DNA of 64,000 nt from Synechococcus sp. CBW1004 (GTDB lineage Bacteria > Cyanobacteriota > Cyanobacteriia > PCC-6307 > Cyanobiaceae). Positions 47,927-56,813 of this stretch are shown piece by piece; position 1 is the stretch's first letter; every line of letters begins with the position of its first letter. The notes under the pieces were generated by a model. It was not told where the DNA came from. It did not search any database and saw only the letters and a list, made by a program, of their open reading frames with translations. The stretch lies in contig NZ_CP060397.1 of NCBI RefSeq assembly GCF_015840715.1, positions 3,182,686-3,246,685 of the forward strand. Reading direction: 5' to 3'. Made by a program: the position numbers and the translations under genes.

Positions 47927-48542
47927 TGATTAGCTCCTGTTCTCGACTGGAGGTCGGGAGGGTGGGAAAGAGGGGTGAAGCGCCGAGGCGCTTCGTGCCA
48001 AGCATCGGGACGCGAAATCGAAGACACGGTGATCAGCGGCCTTCACCCCAGGGATGCACCTTCTTGTGAAAGGCGGTCCCGGTTGGGGTTTCTGGTCTGA
48101 ACCTGGATGGCAGGAGGCTGCTCGAGCGAGTGGCTTCCTGCGCGGATTGATGCCGTGTTTCGTGCCGCGCACTTGGCTGAGCACCGTGACATTCTCGGTG
48201 CAACTCCGTCGCCATCCCGACAACTTTACAAAGGGTCATTGGCCCGGTCGCTGCATGCCCCCAGGCCTTTGTGCTGGCGGCCTTGTTGTTGTGTCCGGCT
48301 GAACAATGCGCCGTCCACGGCGCCAGCATTGGCGCAATTGCGAAGAAAAGGTGAAGTGTTGCGGGTCCGGTGCGCTCGCCTCCGCTGTTGCTGTGGGGGG
48401 GCTTGCTCTGGATGCAGCCAGTGAGAGTGCTCATGCGCTCTTCCCGTGCCCCGCCGCCGTGAGTGCCGGGCCCGGCCGTTGTGTTCCGCGCTTCGATCGC
48501 GACGGCCCGCTGGCCGAGAGCGGACTGCCGGTGTGTCGCAGC
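47927..48542. promoter_or_regulatory. cpcB upstream region, copy A
   Basis: No gene is recognised here. On the minus strand a word TGACCCTTTGTAAAG (near 48228-48242) recurs, nearly unchanged, upstream of cpcB copy C, where the rest of the leader differs. It is therefore a candidate regulatory site for cpcBA. Its plus-strand form TTTACAAA resembles a half-site of the RpaB HLR1 motif. A long 5' leader of roughly 250 bases would result if transcription begins just below it. Confidence 0.4.
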
Positions 48543-48576
48543 AAAAGACCCGGCCACGCCTGATGGGCGGCCGGGT
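48543..48576 (-). terminator. Terminator after cpcC3
   Basis: The minus-strand stem GACCCGGCCGCCC/GGCGTGGCCGGGTC with a short loop is followed by TTTT. The identical structure follows cpcC2. Confidence 0.75.
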
Positions 48577-49503
48577 CCGGGAGTCTCTGGTGTGAGGCGG
48601 CTTCAGGTGAGGCCGCCATTGCCGTCGCAAGGGGGCGTGTTCAGGCGGCCCGTGTTCAGTTCACGGGGGTGACGCTGACGACGCGGCCGCCCTGGCGGTG
48701 GATCGCCTGCTGGGTCTCAAGCATCTTGTTGAAGGGCACGAAGCGCACGGTGTTGCTGCGCTTGTGCAGGCGGTAGTTGTTCAGGCCGCTGACCTCCACC
48801 CGGTAGACGCGGGCCTTCTGGCCGACGCCCTGCATCATCTGGGTGATGCTGCTGCTGGCGATGCCGGCGGGCTGGGTGGCGGCGGAGCCGCGGCTGGGGC
48901 TGGTCACCGGCACGGCGCGATCCTGGTGCAGGGCGGCACCGAGGCGGAAGTTGGTGCCGGCGCTGTCTCCCTTCACGGAGGCGGCGGCGCCGCGGGCGAG
49001 TTGCATCAGCCAGGAAAACTGGCGGCCCTGCTGACCGGCGGAGTAGCCCCACCCATGCAGATAAGGAACAACCTCCTCACCGAAGCGGTCCTGATATTCG
49101 GCACTGTCGATGTAGGAATCGATCTCTGCGTCGTAGCCCTGATCCTGCAGAATCGTGAAGTGATGCAGCATCTCGGCCTTGTTCTGAGGTGCGCGGCCGA
49201 GCAGATGCTTGAAGTTGAGCTCGATGAAGTGATAGGGGTTGCAGTTCTCGAAGAAGCGAGAGCGATAGAGGCCGCTCTTGGCCACCTGCCGCACGAATTC
49301 GCGCACGCTCAGATAGCCATTGCGGAACAGCGACTCCACGCCATCGAGACGCTCGCTGTTCATCACGTACTGGTATCCGAGCACCTGCTGATAGACAGCG
49401 CGGATGATCGTGGTCTTGTCGTTGTCTGTGGCGTTCGTCCAGTTCTCCTTGTTGCGTTCATTCGCGAAGCGCTCGATGCCCAGGAAGGGCGCATTCACCA
49501 AGG

Positions 49504-51216
49504 GTACCCATTCAGGGGGGCGGGACAGCTCATCGCGAACATCGATACGACTGAACCCTTGACGTCGGCTTGAATCCCGGTTGCATCTCAGGCAGAGACT
49601 TCCTGCGATGACCACCCCTCCGGCCGGGATTTCAGAAGCGGACTGGGCTTCCACTCCGGTGGGCGTGAGGGCTGGCTTCCTTGAGGTTCTTGCACAGCTC
49701 CAGAGACAACAGCAGGAGAACGACCAGCTCCGAGCGCAGCTCACCGACCTGGCGACGGAACTGGCCAGCCTGCGCGAGCGGATCGGCCGCAACTCCCGCA
49801 ACTCCTCCAAGCCGCCCTCCAGTGACGGCACGGGTTTTAAGCCGCCCACCCGCTGCAAAGGCACTGGTCGCAAGCGGGGTGGTCAGCAGGGGCACCCGGG
49901 AGCAGGGCCGGAGCTGCTGCCGATCGCGCGTGTGGATGAGGTGCTCGAGCACCACCCGGACGCCTGCCGCCGCTGCGGCACCCTGCTACAGGGGGAGGAT
50001 GCGGAGCCGCTGCGCCATCAGGTGATCGAGATTCCACCGATCAGCCCGGTGGTGATCGAACACCGTCTGCACCGTCTGGTCTGCCCCTGCTGCTCCACCA
50101 GCACCTGCGCCGAGCTGCCGGCGGATGTGGAGCCCAGCCGCTACGGCCCACGCCTGAGCGGCCTGGTGGGACTGCTGGGCAGCGCCTTTCCCCTGAGTTT
50201 CGGCCGAACCCAGGCGCTGCTGGATCAGCTGCTGGGTGTGGAAATCAGCCGCGGCGCTATCGCCACCATCCGGGCACGTCTGAGCGCAGCCCTGCAGCAG
50301 GCGGTGGAGGAAGCCCTGGAGGTGGCCCGGCAGCAGCCGGTGGCCTACGTGGATGAAACCGGCGCCCCCACCGGCAACGCCGACGGTTGTAATCCTGCTG
50401 GCAGGCGCGGCTGGCAGTGGGTCATGGTCACACCACTGGTTACGGTGTTCCTGCAGGGCCTGAGCCGCTCAAGTGCAGCGGCAATGGAGCTTCTGGGCCA
50501 TACCTTTGCAGGGATCGTGGTGAGTGATCGCTTCTCGGCCTACAACCACCTGCCCGTGGAGCAGCGGCAGCTGTGCTGGGCCCACCTGATCCGGGATCTG
50601 GCGGCCATCGCTGAACGCCAGGGCGCCAGCAGGGAGATCGGAGCCCAGATGCTGGCTCTGCAGCAGCATCTGTTCGCTCACTGGCACCAGTGGAAGAGCG
50701 GAGCGATCGACCGGCCCCAGCTCCTGCATCGATGCCACCCCCTCCGCTTGGCGTTCGAGGCCACGCTGCAGCGGGTGGTGGATCTGGGCTGTGAGCGGGG
50801 CGAGCAAACGCCCTGGGCCCAGACGGTGCGAACCTGTCGCCAGTTGCTGCAGCGCAAGCAGGCGCTCTGGACTTTTCTGCAAACGCCAGGGATCGAGCCC
50901 ACCAACAACGCTGCCGAGCGGGCACTGCGGCAATCGGTGATTCACCGCAAGATCAGCCATGGCGTCCAGTCCTCCGGCGGCGCCATCTGCCGCAGCCGGT
51001 TGCTCACCGTCACCGCCACCCTGCGGCAGCAGGGCCGCGATGTCTGGCAATTCCTGGAGCAGGCCTGGATTGCCCATCGCCTCGGCGGCGTGATGCCATC
51101 GCTGGTGCCGGATCGCTGAGGCAGCGATCACACGTGGAAGGAACAGATGGCCCCTCTCAGAGGAGAGATCGGAGATTGACTGACGCACTGGGGTGTCCCG
51201 ACCCCTGAACGCTTAC
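49504..51216 (+). mobile_element. IS66-family element, copy 2 (1713 bp)
   Basis: The ends match copy 1: GTACCCATTCAGGGG at the left and, read inward, GTAAGCGTTCAGGGG at the right. The 8-bp direct repeat is CACCAAGG (49496-49503 and 51217-51224). It is inserted after codon 4 of cpcC3. Because unit B lacks it at the same site, the insertion came after the tandem duplication. Confidence 0.96.
49581..51119 (+). CDS. IS66 transposase, intact
   Basis: The 512-residue TnpC-type transposase is the same as copy 1 except for Ser in EIPPISPVV. The zinc-binding CRRCGTLL and CPCCSTSTC motifs and the DDE segments VAYVDETGAPT, VVSDRFSAYN and NNAAERALRQ are intact. Two near-identical full-length copies suggest recent activity in this genome. 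Confidence 0.95.
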   Translation: MHLRQRLPAMTTPPAGISEADWASTPVGVRAGFLEVLAQLQRQQQENDQLRAQLTDLATELASLRERIGRNSRNSSKPPSSDGTGFKPPTRCKGTGRKRGGQQGHPGAGPELLPIARVDEVLEHHPDACRRCGTLLQGEDAEPLRHQVIEIPPISPVVIEHRLHRLVCPCCSTSTCAELPADVEPSRYGPRLSGLVGLLGSAFPLSFGRTQALLDQLLGVEISRGAIATIRARLSAALQQAVEEALEVARQQPVAYVDETGAPTGNADGCNPAGRRGWQWVMVTPLVTVFLQGLSRSSAAAMELLGHTFAGIVVSDRFSAYNHLPVEQRQLCWAHLIRDLAAIAERQGASREIGAQMLALQQHLFAHWHQWKSGAIDRPQLLHRCHPLRLAFEATLQRVVDLGCERGEQTPWAQTVRTCRQLLQRKQALWTFLQTPGIEPTNNAAERALRQSVIHRKISHGVQSSGGAICRSRLLTVTATLRQQGRDVWQFLEQAWIAHRLGGVMPSLVPDR

Positions 51217-51366
51217 CACCAAGGTCATTGGGGCGGGCGGGAAGAGAGGGGAATGCAGGCGGATCGGCACCAGTTGCAGACAGGCAGATGCTGAAGCCGC
51301 AATGATGCACATTGCAGCGCAAGGGCCTTCCTCTGCAGCCCTGAGATGATCCGCAGCATGGATCGG

Positions 51367-51416
51367 ATCCTATGGGCTGCTTTCGCCGCCGAATCATGGA
51401 CTGCCGCAATCGTTAC
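51367..51416 (-). promoter_or_regulatory. Candidate promoter of cpcC3
   Basis: This duplicate of the cpcC2 promoter has TAGGAT (51367-51372) as -10 and GTAACG (51411-51416) 38 bases upstream. It is now separated from the gene body by IS66 and would transcribe into the element's end. Confidence 0.5.
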
Positions 51417-51694
51417 AGCACGCAAAAGCCTGTTCTCATCTTTCGCGGGGACTCTTGCCTTCGGCTGCTTGCGTCACTCTCGCAGGCGTCCGTAACGATA
51501 CAGAACGAGGGTCCCCCCAGCATCTTCTCTCCGATCGTCGGGCGCGGTGCGTGTCCACGGCCATCGCGGATGCAGGTATGGGTGGAGCTGGCAGGTGTGG
51601 AGGCTCAATCGGCGCTGCATTCCAGGTGCTGCAGACTGTGGCCGATCGGTGATGCGCGGTACCTGCTGGCTGAAGCCGATCGGGTACCAGGCAC

Positions 51695-51719
51695 AAAAAA
51701 GGGCCCCATGCGGGGCCCC
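51695..51719 (-). terminator. Terminator after cpcA, copy B
   Basis: Same GC-rich stem and six-T tract as after copy A, 24 bases past the stop. Confidence 0.85.
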
Positions 51720-51742
51720 GAGGAAGGAGACGCGATCGATGC

Positions 51743-52231
51743 TCAGACGAGAGCGTTGATGGCGTAGTCGATGTAGTTGTTGGCGATGACGCCGGGGTCG
51801 CCAGCGATGCCGTGGTTGGCCTTGATGTAGTTGAGGGCCTCGACGTACCAGGAGGGGGAGAGTTCGAAGGCGCGGTTGATCTCATCGAGACCGGCGATCA
51901 GGTACTCATCCATGGGGCCGGTGCCACCAGCGACGAGGCAGTAGGTGACCATGCGCAGGTAGTAACCGATGTCACGGGCGCACTTGTCCTTGCCACGCTG
52001 ATCGGCGGCGTAGTTGTTCCCCTGCATCTGGGTGGTGTAGGGGAACTTGTTGTAGACGGCCTGTGCGGCGCCGTTCACGAGTTGGTCAGCCTTGGCGGTG
52101 AGGGCCTTGGCGGCTTCCAGGGCGTTCTTGGCGCGCTCGAAGCGACCGAAGGCGGCGTTCAGCTCGGTGTTGCCGAGGAAACGGCCCTGGGAATCAGCGG
52201 CGGCGACGGCCTCGGTGAGGGGAGTCTTCAT
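51743..52231 (-). CDS. cpcA: C-phycocyanin alpha subunit, copy B
   Basis: Protein identical to copies A and C, with Cys84 intact in [10 protein letters not shown]. It is the middle copy, followed by its own terminator and then by the IS66-disrupted cpcC3. Multiple cpcBA copies are generally taken to raise phycocyanin supply; here the identical units also allow further expansion or loss by recombination. Confidence 0.97.
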   Translation of the reverse strand: MKTPLTEAVAAADSQGRFLGNTELNAAFGRFERAKNALEAAKALTAKADQLVNGAAQAVYNKFPYTTQMQGNNYAADQRGKDKCARDIGYYLRMVTYCLVAGGTGPMDEYLIAGLDEINRAFELSPSWYVEALNYIKANHGIAGDPGVIANNYIDYAINALV

Positions 52232-52276
52232 GGTGAGGTGTTGAAGATGAAGGTGAACCGTGAATCGGGTTACCGA

Positions 52277-52795
52277 TCAGGCGACAGCGGCAGCAGCGCG
52301 GTCGAAGTAGGTGCCGACTTCGGACATCAGGGCGGAGCAGTCGCCGGGGGTGATGCCGTTGCGATCGTTGGCGATGGCGATGGCGGCGTCCTTCATCTTG
52401 CGGATGCCTTCAGCCACGGAGGCGCCGGGGACGCCGAGGGCGAGGTAGGTCTCACGCAGGCCGTTCAGGCAGCGGTCTTCCAGCACGGAAGCGTCGCCGG
52501 TGAAGACGGCATAGGTGATGTAGCGGAGAACGATCTCCATGTCGCGCAGGCAGGCAGCCATGCGGCGGTGGGTGTAGGCGTTGCCACCGGGAGCGATCAG
52601 GGCGGGCTGCTGGGCGAACAGCTCGCGGGCCGCGTTGGTGACGATGGTGGAAGCGTTGGAGGTGATGCGGTTGACGGTGTCCATCCGCTTGAGGCTGTCA
52701 CCGACGATCGCCGAAAGGGCGTCGATCTGACCAGCGCTGAGGAATTCGCCGCGGGCATCAGCCTGCGCAACGACCTTGGTGAAGGCGTCGAACAT
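52277..52795 (-). CDS. cpcB: C-phycocyanin beta subunit, copy B
   Basis: Protein identical to copies A and C (Cys82, Cys153 and Asn72 present). Its upstream region (52796-53411) is a duplicate of that of copy A, including the TTTGTAAAG word, and is preceded by the cpcC2 terminator. It should therefore be expressed from its own promoter. Confidence 0.97.
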   Translation of the reverse strand: MFDAFTKVVAQADARGEFLSAGQIDALSAIVGDSLKRMDTVNRITSNASTIVTNAARELFAQQPALIAPGGNAYTHRRMAACLRDMEIVLRYITYAVFTGDASVLEDRCLNGLRETYLALGVPGASVAEGIRKMKDAAIAIANDRNGITPGDCSALMSEVGTYFDRAAAAVA

Positions 52796-53411
52796 TGATT
52801 AGCTCCTGTTCTCGACTGGAGGTCGGGAGGGTGGGAAAGAGGGGTGAAGCGCCGAGGCGCTTCGTGCCAAGCATCGGGACGCGAAATCGAAGACACGGTG
52901 ATCAGCGGCCTTCACCCCAGGGATGCACCTTCTTGTGAAAGGCGGTCCCGGTTGGGGTTTCTGGTCTGAACCTGGATGGCAGGAGGCTGCTCGAGCGAGT
53001 GGCTTCCTGCGCGGATTGATGCCGTGTTTCGTGCCGCGCACTTGGCTGAGCACCGTGACATTCTCGGTGCAACTCCGTCGCCATCCCGACAACTTTACAA
53101 AGGGTCATTGGCCCGGTCGCTGCATGCCCCCAGGCCTTTGTGCTGGCGGCCTTGTTGTTGTGTCCGGCTGAACAATGCGCCGTCCACGGCGCCAGCATTG
53201 GCGCAATTGCGAAGAAAAGGTGAAGTGTTGCGGGTCCGGTGCGCTCGCCTCCGCTGTTGCTGTGGGGGGGCTTGCTCTGGATGCAGCCAGTGAGAGTGCT
53301 CATGCGCTCTTCCCGTGCCCCGCCGCCGTGAGTGCCGGGCCCGGCCGTTGTGTTCCGCGCTTCGATCGCGACGGCCCGCTGGCCGAGAGCGGACTGCCGG
53401 TGTGTCGCAGC
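52796..53411. promoter_or_regulatory. cpcB upstream region, copy B
   Basis: Duplicate of 47927-48542. It holds the candidate TGACCCTTTGTAAAG element (near 53097-53111, minus strand). No gene is recognised. Confidence 0.4.
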
Positions 53412-53445
53412 AAAAGACCCGGCCACGCCTGATGGGCGGCCGGGT
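53412..53445 (-). terminator. Terminator after cpcC2
   Basis: Stem GACCCGGCCGCCC/GGCGTGGCCGGGTC followed by TTTT on the minus strand. It separates cpcC2 from the downstream cpcBA copy. Confidence 0.75.
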
Positions 53446-53524
53446 CCGGGAGTCTCTGGTGTGAGGCGGCTTCAGGTGAGGCCGCCATTGCCGTCGCAAG
53501 GGGGCGTGTTCAGGCGGCCCGTGT

Positions 53525-54376
53525 TCAGTTCACGGGGGTGACGCTGACGACGCGGCCGCCCTGGCGGTGGATCGCCTGCTGGGTCTCAAGCATCTTGTTG
53601 AAGGGCACGAAGCGCACGGTGTTGCTGCGCTTGTGCAGGCGGTAGTTGTTCAGGCCGCTGACCTCCACCCGGTAGACGCGGGCCTTCTGGCCGACGCCCT
53701 GCATCATCTGGGTGATGCTGCTGCTGGCGATGCCGGCGGGCTGGGTGGCGGCGGAGCCGCGGCTGGGGCTGGTCACCGGCACGGCGCGATCCTGGTGCAG
53801 GGCGGCACCGAGGCGGAAGTTGGTGCCGGCGCTGTCTCCCTTCACGGAGGCGGCGGCGCCGCGGGCGAGTTGCATCAGCCAGGAAAACTGGCGGCCCTGC
53901 TGACCGGCGGAGTAGCCCCACCCATGCAGATAAGGAACAACCTCCTCACCGAAGCGGTCCTGATATTCGGCACTGTCGATGTAGGAATCGATCTCTGCGT
54001 CGTAGCCCTGATCCTGCAGAATCGTGAAGTGATGCAGCATCTCGGCCTTGTTCTGAGGTGCGCGGCCGAGCAGATGCTTGAAGTTGAGCTCGATGAAGTG
54101 ATAGGGGTTGCAGTTCTCGAAGAAGCGAGAGCGATAGAGGCCGCTCTTGGCCACCTGCCGCACGAATTCGCGCACGCTCAGATAGCCATTGCGGAACAGC
54201 GACTCCACGCCATCGAGACGCTCGCTGTTCATCACGTACTGGTATCCGAGCACCTGCTGATAGACAGCGCGGATGATCGTGGTCTTGTCGTTGTCTGTGG
54301 CGTTCGTCCAGTTCTCCTTGTTGCGTTCATTCGCGAAGCGCTCGATGCCCAGGAAGGGCGCATTCACCAAGGTCAT
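53525..54376 (-). CDS. cpcC: Phycocyanin rod linker CpcC, copy 2
   Basis: The 283-residue linker starts MTLVNAPFLGIERFANERNK. Residues 20-180 form a PBS_linker_poly domain (VYQQVLGYQYVMNSERLD, YLSVREFVRQVAKSGLYRSR, HFIELNFKHLLGRAPQNKAE, YDAEIDSYIDSAEYQDRFGE). The C-terminal 50 residues are a CpcD-like domain (RVYRVEVSGLNNYRLHKRS). It joins phycocyanin hexamers within rods. The ATG at 54376 fits the family; an upstream extension of the frame does not. It differs from CpcC1 at many positions, so it is a true paralogue and not a recent duplicate of it. Confidence 0.95.
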   Translation of the reverse strand: MTLVNAPFLGIERFANERNKENWTNATDNDKTTIIRAVYQQVLGYQYVMNSERLDGVESLFRNGYLSVREFVRQVAKSGLYRSRFFENCNPYHFIELNFKHLLGRAPQNKAEMLHHFTILQDQGYDAEIDSYIDSAEYQDRFGEEVVPYLHGWGYSAGQQGRQFSWLMQLARGAAASVKGDSAGTNFRLGAALHQDRAVPVTSPSRGSAATQPAGIASSSITQMMQGVGQKARVYRVEVSGLNNYRLHKRSNTVRFVPFNKMLETQQAIHRQGGRVVSVTPVN

Positions 54377-54514
54377 TGGGGCGGGCGGGAAGAGAGGGGA
54401 ATGCAGGCGGATCGGCACCAGTTGCAGACAGGCAGATGCTGAAGCCGCAATGATGCACATTGCAGCGCAAGGGCCTTCCTCTGCAGCCCTGAGATGATCC
54501 GCAGCATGGATCGG

Positions 54515-54564
54515 ATCCTATGGGCTGCTTTCGCCGCCGAATCATGGACTGCCGCAATCGTTAC
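54515..54564 (-). promoter_or_regulatory. Candidate promoter of cpcC2
   Basis: A -10-like TAGGAT (54515-54520, minus strand) within CCCATAGGATCCG is preceded 38 bases upstream by TGTAACGATT (GTAACG at 54559-54564). The same two blocks at nearly the same spacing precede cpcC1, although the sequence between them differs. Predicted leader is about 130 bases. The rest of the 54377-54838 spacer holds no recognised gene. Confidence 0.55.
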
Positions 54565-54842
54565 AGCACGCAAAAGCCTGTTCTCATCTTTCGCGGGGAC
54601 TCTTGCCTTCGGCTGCTTGCGTCACTCTCGCAGGCGTCCGTAACGATACAGAACGAGGGTCCCCCCAGCATCTTCTCTCCGATCGTCGGGCGCGGTGCGT
54701 GTCCACGGCCATCGCGGATGCAGGTATGGGTGGAGCTGGCAGGTGTGGAGGCTCAATCGGCGCTGCATTCCAGGTGCTGCAGACTGTGGCCGATCGGTGA
54801 TGCGCGGTACCTGCTGGCTGAAGCCGATCGGGTACCAGGCAC

Positions 54843-54867
54843 AAAAAAGGGCCCCATGCGGGGCCCC
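54843..54867 (-). terminator. Terminator after cpcA, copy C
   Basis: Same stem and six-T tract as the other two copies, 24 bases past the cpcA stop. Confidence 0.85.
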
Positions 54868-54890
54868 GAGGAAGGAGACGCGATCGATGC

Positions 54891-55379
54891 TCAGACGAGA
54901 GCGTTGATGGCGTAGTCGATGTAGTTGTTGGCGATGACGCCGGGGTCGCCAGCGATGCCGTGGTTGGCCTTGATGTAGTTGAGGGCCTCGACGTACCAGG
55001 AGGGGGAGAGTTCGAAGGCGCGGTTGATCTCATCGAGACCGGCGATCAGGTACTCATCCATGGGGCCGGTGCCACCAGCGACGAGGCAGTAGGTGACCAT
55101 GCGCAGGTAGTAACCGATGTCACGGGCGCACTTGTCCTTGCCACGCTGATCGGCGGCGTAGTTGTTCCCCTGCATCTGGGTGGTGTAGGGGAACTTGTTG
55201 TAGACGGCCTGTGCGGCGCCGTTCACGAGTTGGTCAGCCTTGGCGGTGAGGGCCTTGGCGGCTTCCAGGGCGTTCTTGGCGCGCTCGAAGCGACCGAAGG
55301 CGGCGTTCAGCTCGGTGTTGCCGAGGAAACGGCCCTGGGAATCAGCGGCGGCGACGGCCTCGGTGAGGGGAGTCTTCAT
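54891..55379 (-). CDS. cpcA: C-phycocyanin alpha subunit, copy C
   Basis: Protein identical to copies A and B, with the Cys84 site present. It follows cpcB copy C by 45 bases and is upstream of cpcC2. It belongs to the operon nearest cpcC1 and cpcD and is probably close to the ancestral position. Confidence 0.97.
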   Translation of the reverse strand: MKTPLTEAVAAADSQGRFLGNTELNAAFGRFERAKNALEAAKALTAKADQLVNGAAQAVYNKFPYTTQMQGNNYAADQRGKDKCARDIGYYLRMVTYCLVAGGTGPMDEYLIAGLDEINRAFELSPSWYVEALNYIKANHGIAGDPGVIANNYIDYAINALV

Positions 55380-55424
55380 GGTGAGGTGTTGAAGATGAAG
55401 GTGAACCGTGAATCGGGTTACCGA

Positions 55425-55943
55425 TCAGGCGACAGCGGCAGCAGCGCGGTCGAAGTAGGTGCCGACTTCGGACATCAGGGCGGAGCAGTCGCCGGGGGTG
55501 ATGCCGTTGCGATCGTTGGCGATGGCGATGGCGGCGTCCTTCATCTTGCGGATGCCTTCAGCCACGGAGGCGCCGGGGACGCCGAGGGCGAGGTAGGTCT
55601 CACGCAGGCCGTTCAGGCAGCGGTCTTCCAGCACGGAAGCGTCGCCGGTGAAGACGGCATAGGTGATGTAGCGGAGAACGATCTCCATGTCGCGCAGGCA
55701 GGCAGCCATGCGGCGGTGGGTGTAGGCGTTGCCACCGGGAGCGATCAGGGCGGGCTGCTGGGCGAACAGCTCGCGGGCCGCGTTGGTGACGATGGTGGAA
55801 GCGTTGGAGGTGATGCGGTTGACGGTGTCCATCCGCTTGAGGCTGTCACCGACGATCGCCGAAAGGGCGTCGATCTGACCAGCGCTGAGGAATTCGCCGC
55901 GGGCATCAGCCTGCGCAACGACCTTGGTGAAGGCGTCGAACAT
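55425..55943 (-). CDS. cpcB: C-phycocyanin beta subunit, copy C
   Basis: Protein identical to copies A and B. The 25 bases directly upstream (with AGGAGCTAAT-like ribosome-binding sequence) are shared, but the rest of the 5' region is unlike the other copies, so it may be regulated differently. It follows the cpcC1-cpcD unit, from which it is separated by a terminator. Confidence 0.97.
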   Translation of the reverse strand: MFDAFTKVVAQADARGEFLSAGQIDALSAIVGDSLKRMDTVNRITSNASTIVTNAARELFAQQPALIAPGGNAYTHRRMAACLRDMEIVLRYITYAVFTGDASVLEDRCLNGLRETYLALGVPGASVAEGIRKMKDAAIAIANDRNGITPGDCSALMSEVGTYFDRAAAAVA

Positions 55944-56480
55944 TGATTAGCTCCTGTTCTCGACTGGAAGTCGGGAGGGTGGGGAAGGGGTTGAGGCGAG
56001 ACAGCCAGTGGTCGGGTGGGCGACTGGCGGGAACCTCGGCGTCGAACGGGAGGTCACGGGGGCGTGGCGCAGGGCGAACGCCGGTTGTGTCTCGTTTGAC
56101 TGGACCATTGTTGTTGGCCATCCCGTGGCGATGAGGACGGCCTTTACAAATGGTCACCGCGCCTGGGCTGATCAGGCCTTCCCGGCGCCGGCCAGCGGGT
56201 GAGATCGGTTCCCTGCCGGACGTCCCGAGGCCCTGGTCGCTCGGCCACAGCAGCCGTCATTGGTTCTTGCAGAGGTACTCGACTCCGCCCGAGACCCTGC
56301 CGCGATCCTGCCTGCACGGGCCTGCACGGGCCTGCACGGGCCTGCAACGCCCGGCCTGCGTCGCCCGGTTGTGCCGTGCAGCAGACGCTCCGTCTCAACG
56401 CCGGCGACGGGAGGGGCCCTGCGGCTGTCCTGCCGGCAGCGGTGGCCGGAGCTGCTCCGTCTGCCCCGCCGCAGCCCATG
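55944..56480. promoter_or_regulatory. cpcB upstream region, copy C, with short tandem repeat
   Basis: This leader contains the word TGACCATTTGTAAAGG (about 56138-56153, minus strand), shared with the otherwise different leaders of copies A and B. It also holds three perfect 10-bp repeats of CCTGCACGGG (56311-56340) and a partial fourth. No gene is recognised in the interval. Confidence 0.4.
56311..56346. repeat. 10-bp tandem repeat CCTGCACGGG, three and a half units
   Basis: Three exact copies are followed by CCTGCA. They lie in the non-coding region between cpcD and cpcB copy C, about 370 bases upstream of cpcB. Confidence 0.8.
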
Positions 56481-56503
56481 AAAAAGGCCCCGTCGCCGGG
56501 GCC
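56481..56503 (-). terminator. Terminator after cpcD
   Basis: Stem GGCCCCGG/CCGGGGCC-type hairpin with a short loop on the minus strand, followed by five T residues, 20 bases past the cpcD stop. Confidence 0.85.
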
Positions 56504-56523
56504 TGAAGCGCGGAGCAGGGGGG

Positions 56524-56781
56524 TCAGTCTTCCTTCTTGCCCTTGGCCTTGCGGGGTGCCTTGGCCGGGGTGGGCAGATCGCCGCCGCTGACGGCCACCT
56601 CGGTCACCTTGCCGCCCATGCGATGCACGAGGCGGAGCGTTTCGTTCATGCGGGTGAACGGCACCTGCATGACGCAGTCGGAACTGCGGGCGTAGTCGTT
56701 GTTGGCCAGGCCGGTCACGGCGATGGTGACCTGGCGGCCGCTGGCGAAGCTGGTGCCTCGGGTGCCTGCGGAAACCTTCAT
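56524..56781 (-). CDS. cpcD: Phycobilisome rod-capping linker CpcD
   Basis: The 85-residue protein consists of a CpcD domain (RQVTIAVTGLANNDYARSSD, VPFTRMNETLRLVHRMGGKV) and a basic C-terminal tail (APRKAKGKKED). CpcD caps the distal end of phycocyanin rods and limits their length. It starts 32 bases after cpcC1 and ends with a strong terminator, so cpcC1-cpcD form one transcription unit. Confidence 0.9.
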   Translation of the reverse strand: MKVSAGTRGTSFASGRQVTIAVTGLANNDYARSSDCVMQVPFTRMNETLRLVHRMGGKVTEVAVSGGDLPTPAKAPRKAKGKKED

Positions 56782-56813
56782 GGCTCGTGGGGGAAGAGGA
56801 ACGAGGGAGGGGA

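Larger units (their letters stand above)
48656..51228 (-). pseudogene. cpcC: Rod linker cpcC copy 3, disrupted by IS66
   Basis: The start codon at 51228 and the next three codons lie upstream of IS66, and the remaining 279 codons lie at 48656-49503. Without the element and its 8-bp duplication the gene is 852 bases, the same as cpcC2 and apparently identical to it. The body therefore has no native start, and its frame runs on into the antisense strand of the IS for about 370 bases without a stop. A fusion could be made only from an outward promoter. Since cpcC1 and cpcC2 remain intact, the loss is probably tolerated. Confidence 0.93.
46822..51690. repeat. Tandem phycocyanin unit A (3148 bp plus IS66)
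   Basis: The unit contains, in plus-strand order, a terminator, cpcA, cpcB, the cpcB upstream region, a terminator, cpcC3 and its upstream region. It carries the 1713-bp IS66 and an 8-bp duplication; subtracting these 1721 bases gives exactly 3148. Homology to unit B begins at GCACAAAAAAGGG. Confidence 0.93.
51691..54838. repeat. Tandem phycocyanin unit B (3148 bp)
   Basis: This is the uninterrupted form of the unit: terminator, cpcA, cpcB, upstream region, terminator, cpcC2 and its promoter region. The distance between equivalent points in units B and C is exactly 3148 bases (51743 to 54891). I saw no base difference between units A and B where I compared them by eye. Confidence 0.95.
54839..55968. 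repeat. Partial tandem unit C (terminator-cpcA-cpcB)
   Basis: The third copy covers the terminator, cpcA, cpcB and about 25 bases upstream of cpcB. Beyond that the leader diverges from units A and B. The three units thus share cpcBA, but only A and B share the cpcC and leader segment. Confidence 0.9.

Noticed and set aside
46772-47929. Long plus-strand frame antisense to cpcA and cpcB
   Set aside because: Gly/Val/Asp-rich shadow of the phycocyanin genes, repeated in all three units.
47927-48655. Several short frames in the cpcB upstream region
   Set aside because: No starts with good ribosome-binding sites and no family features. Their exact duplication at 52796-53524 is due to the tandem repeat, not selection for a protein.
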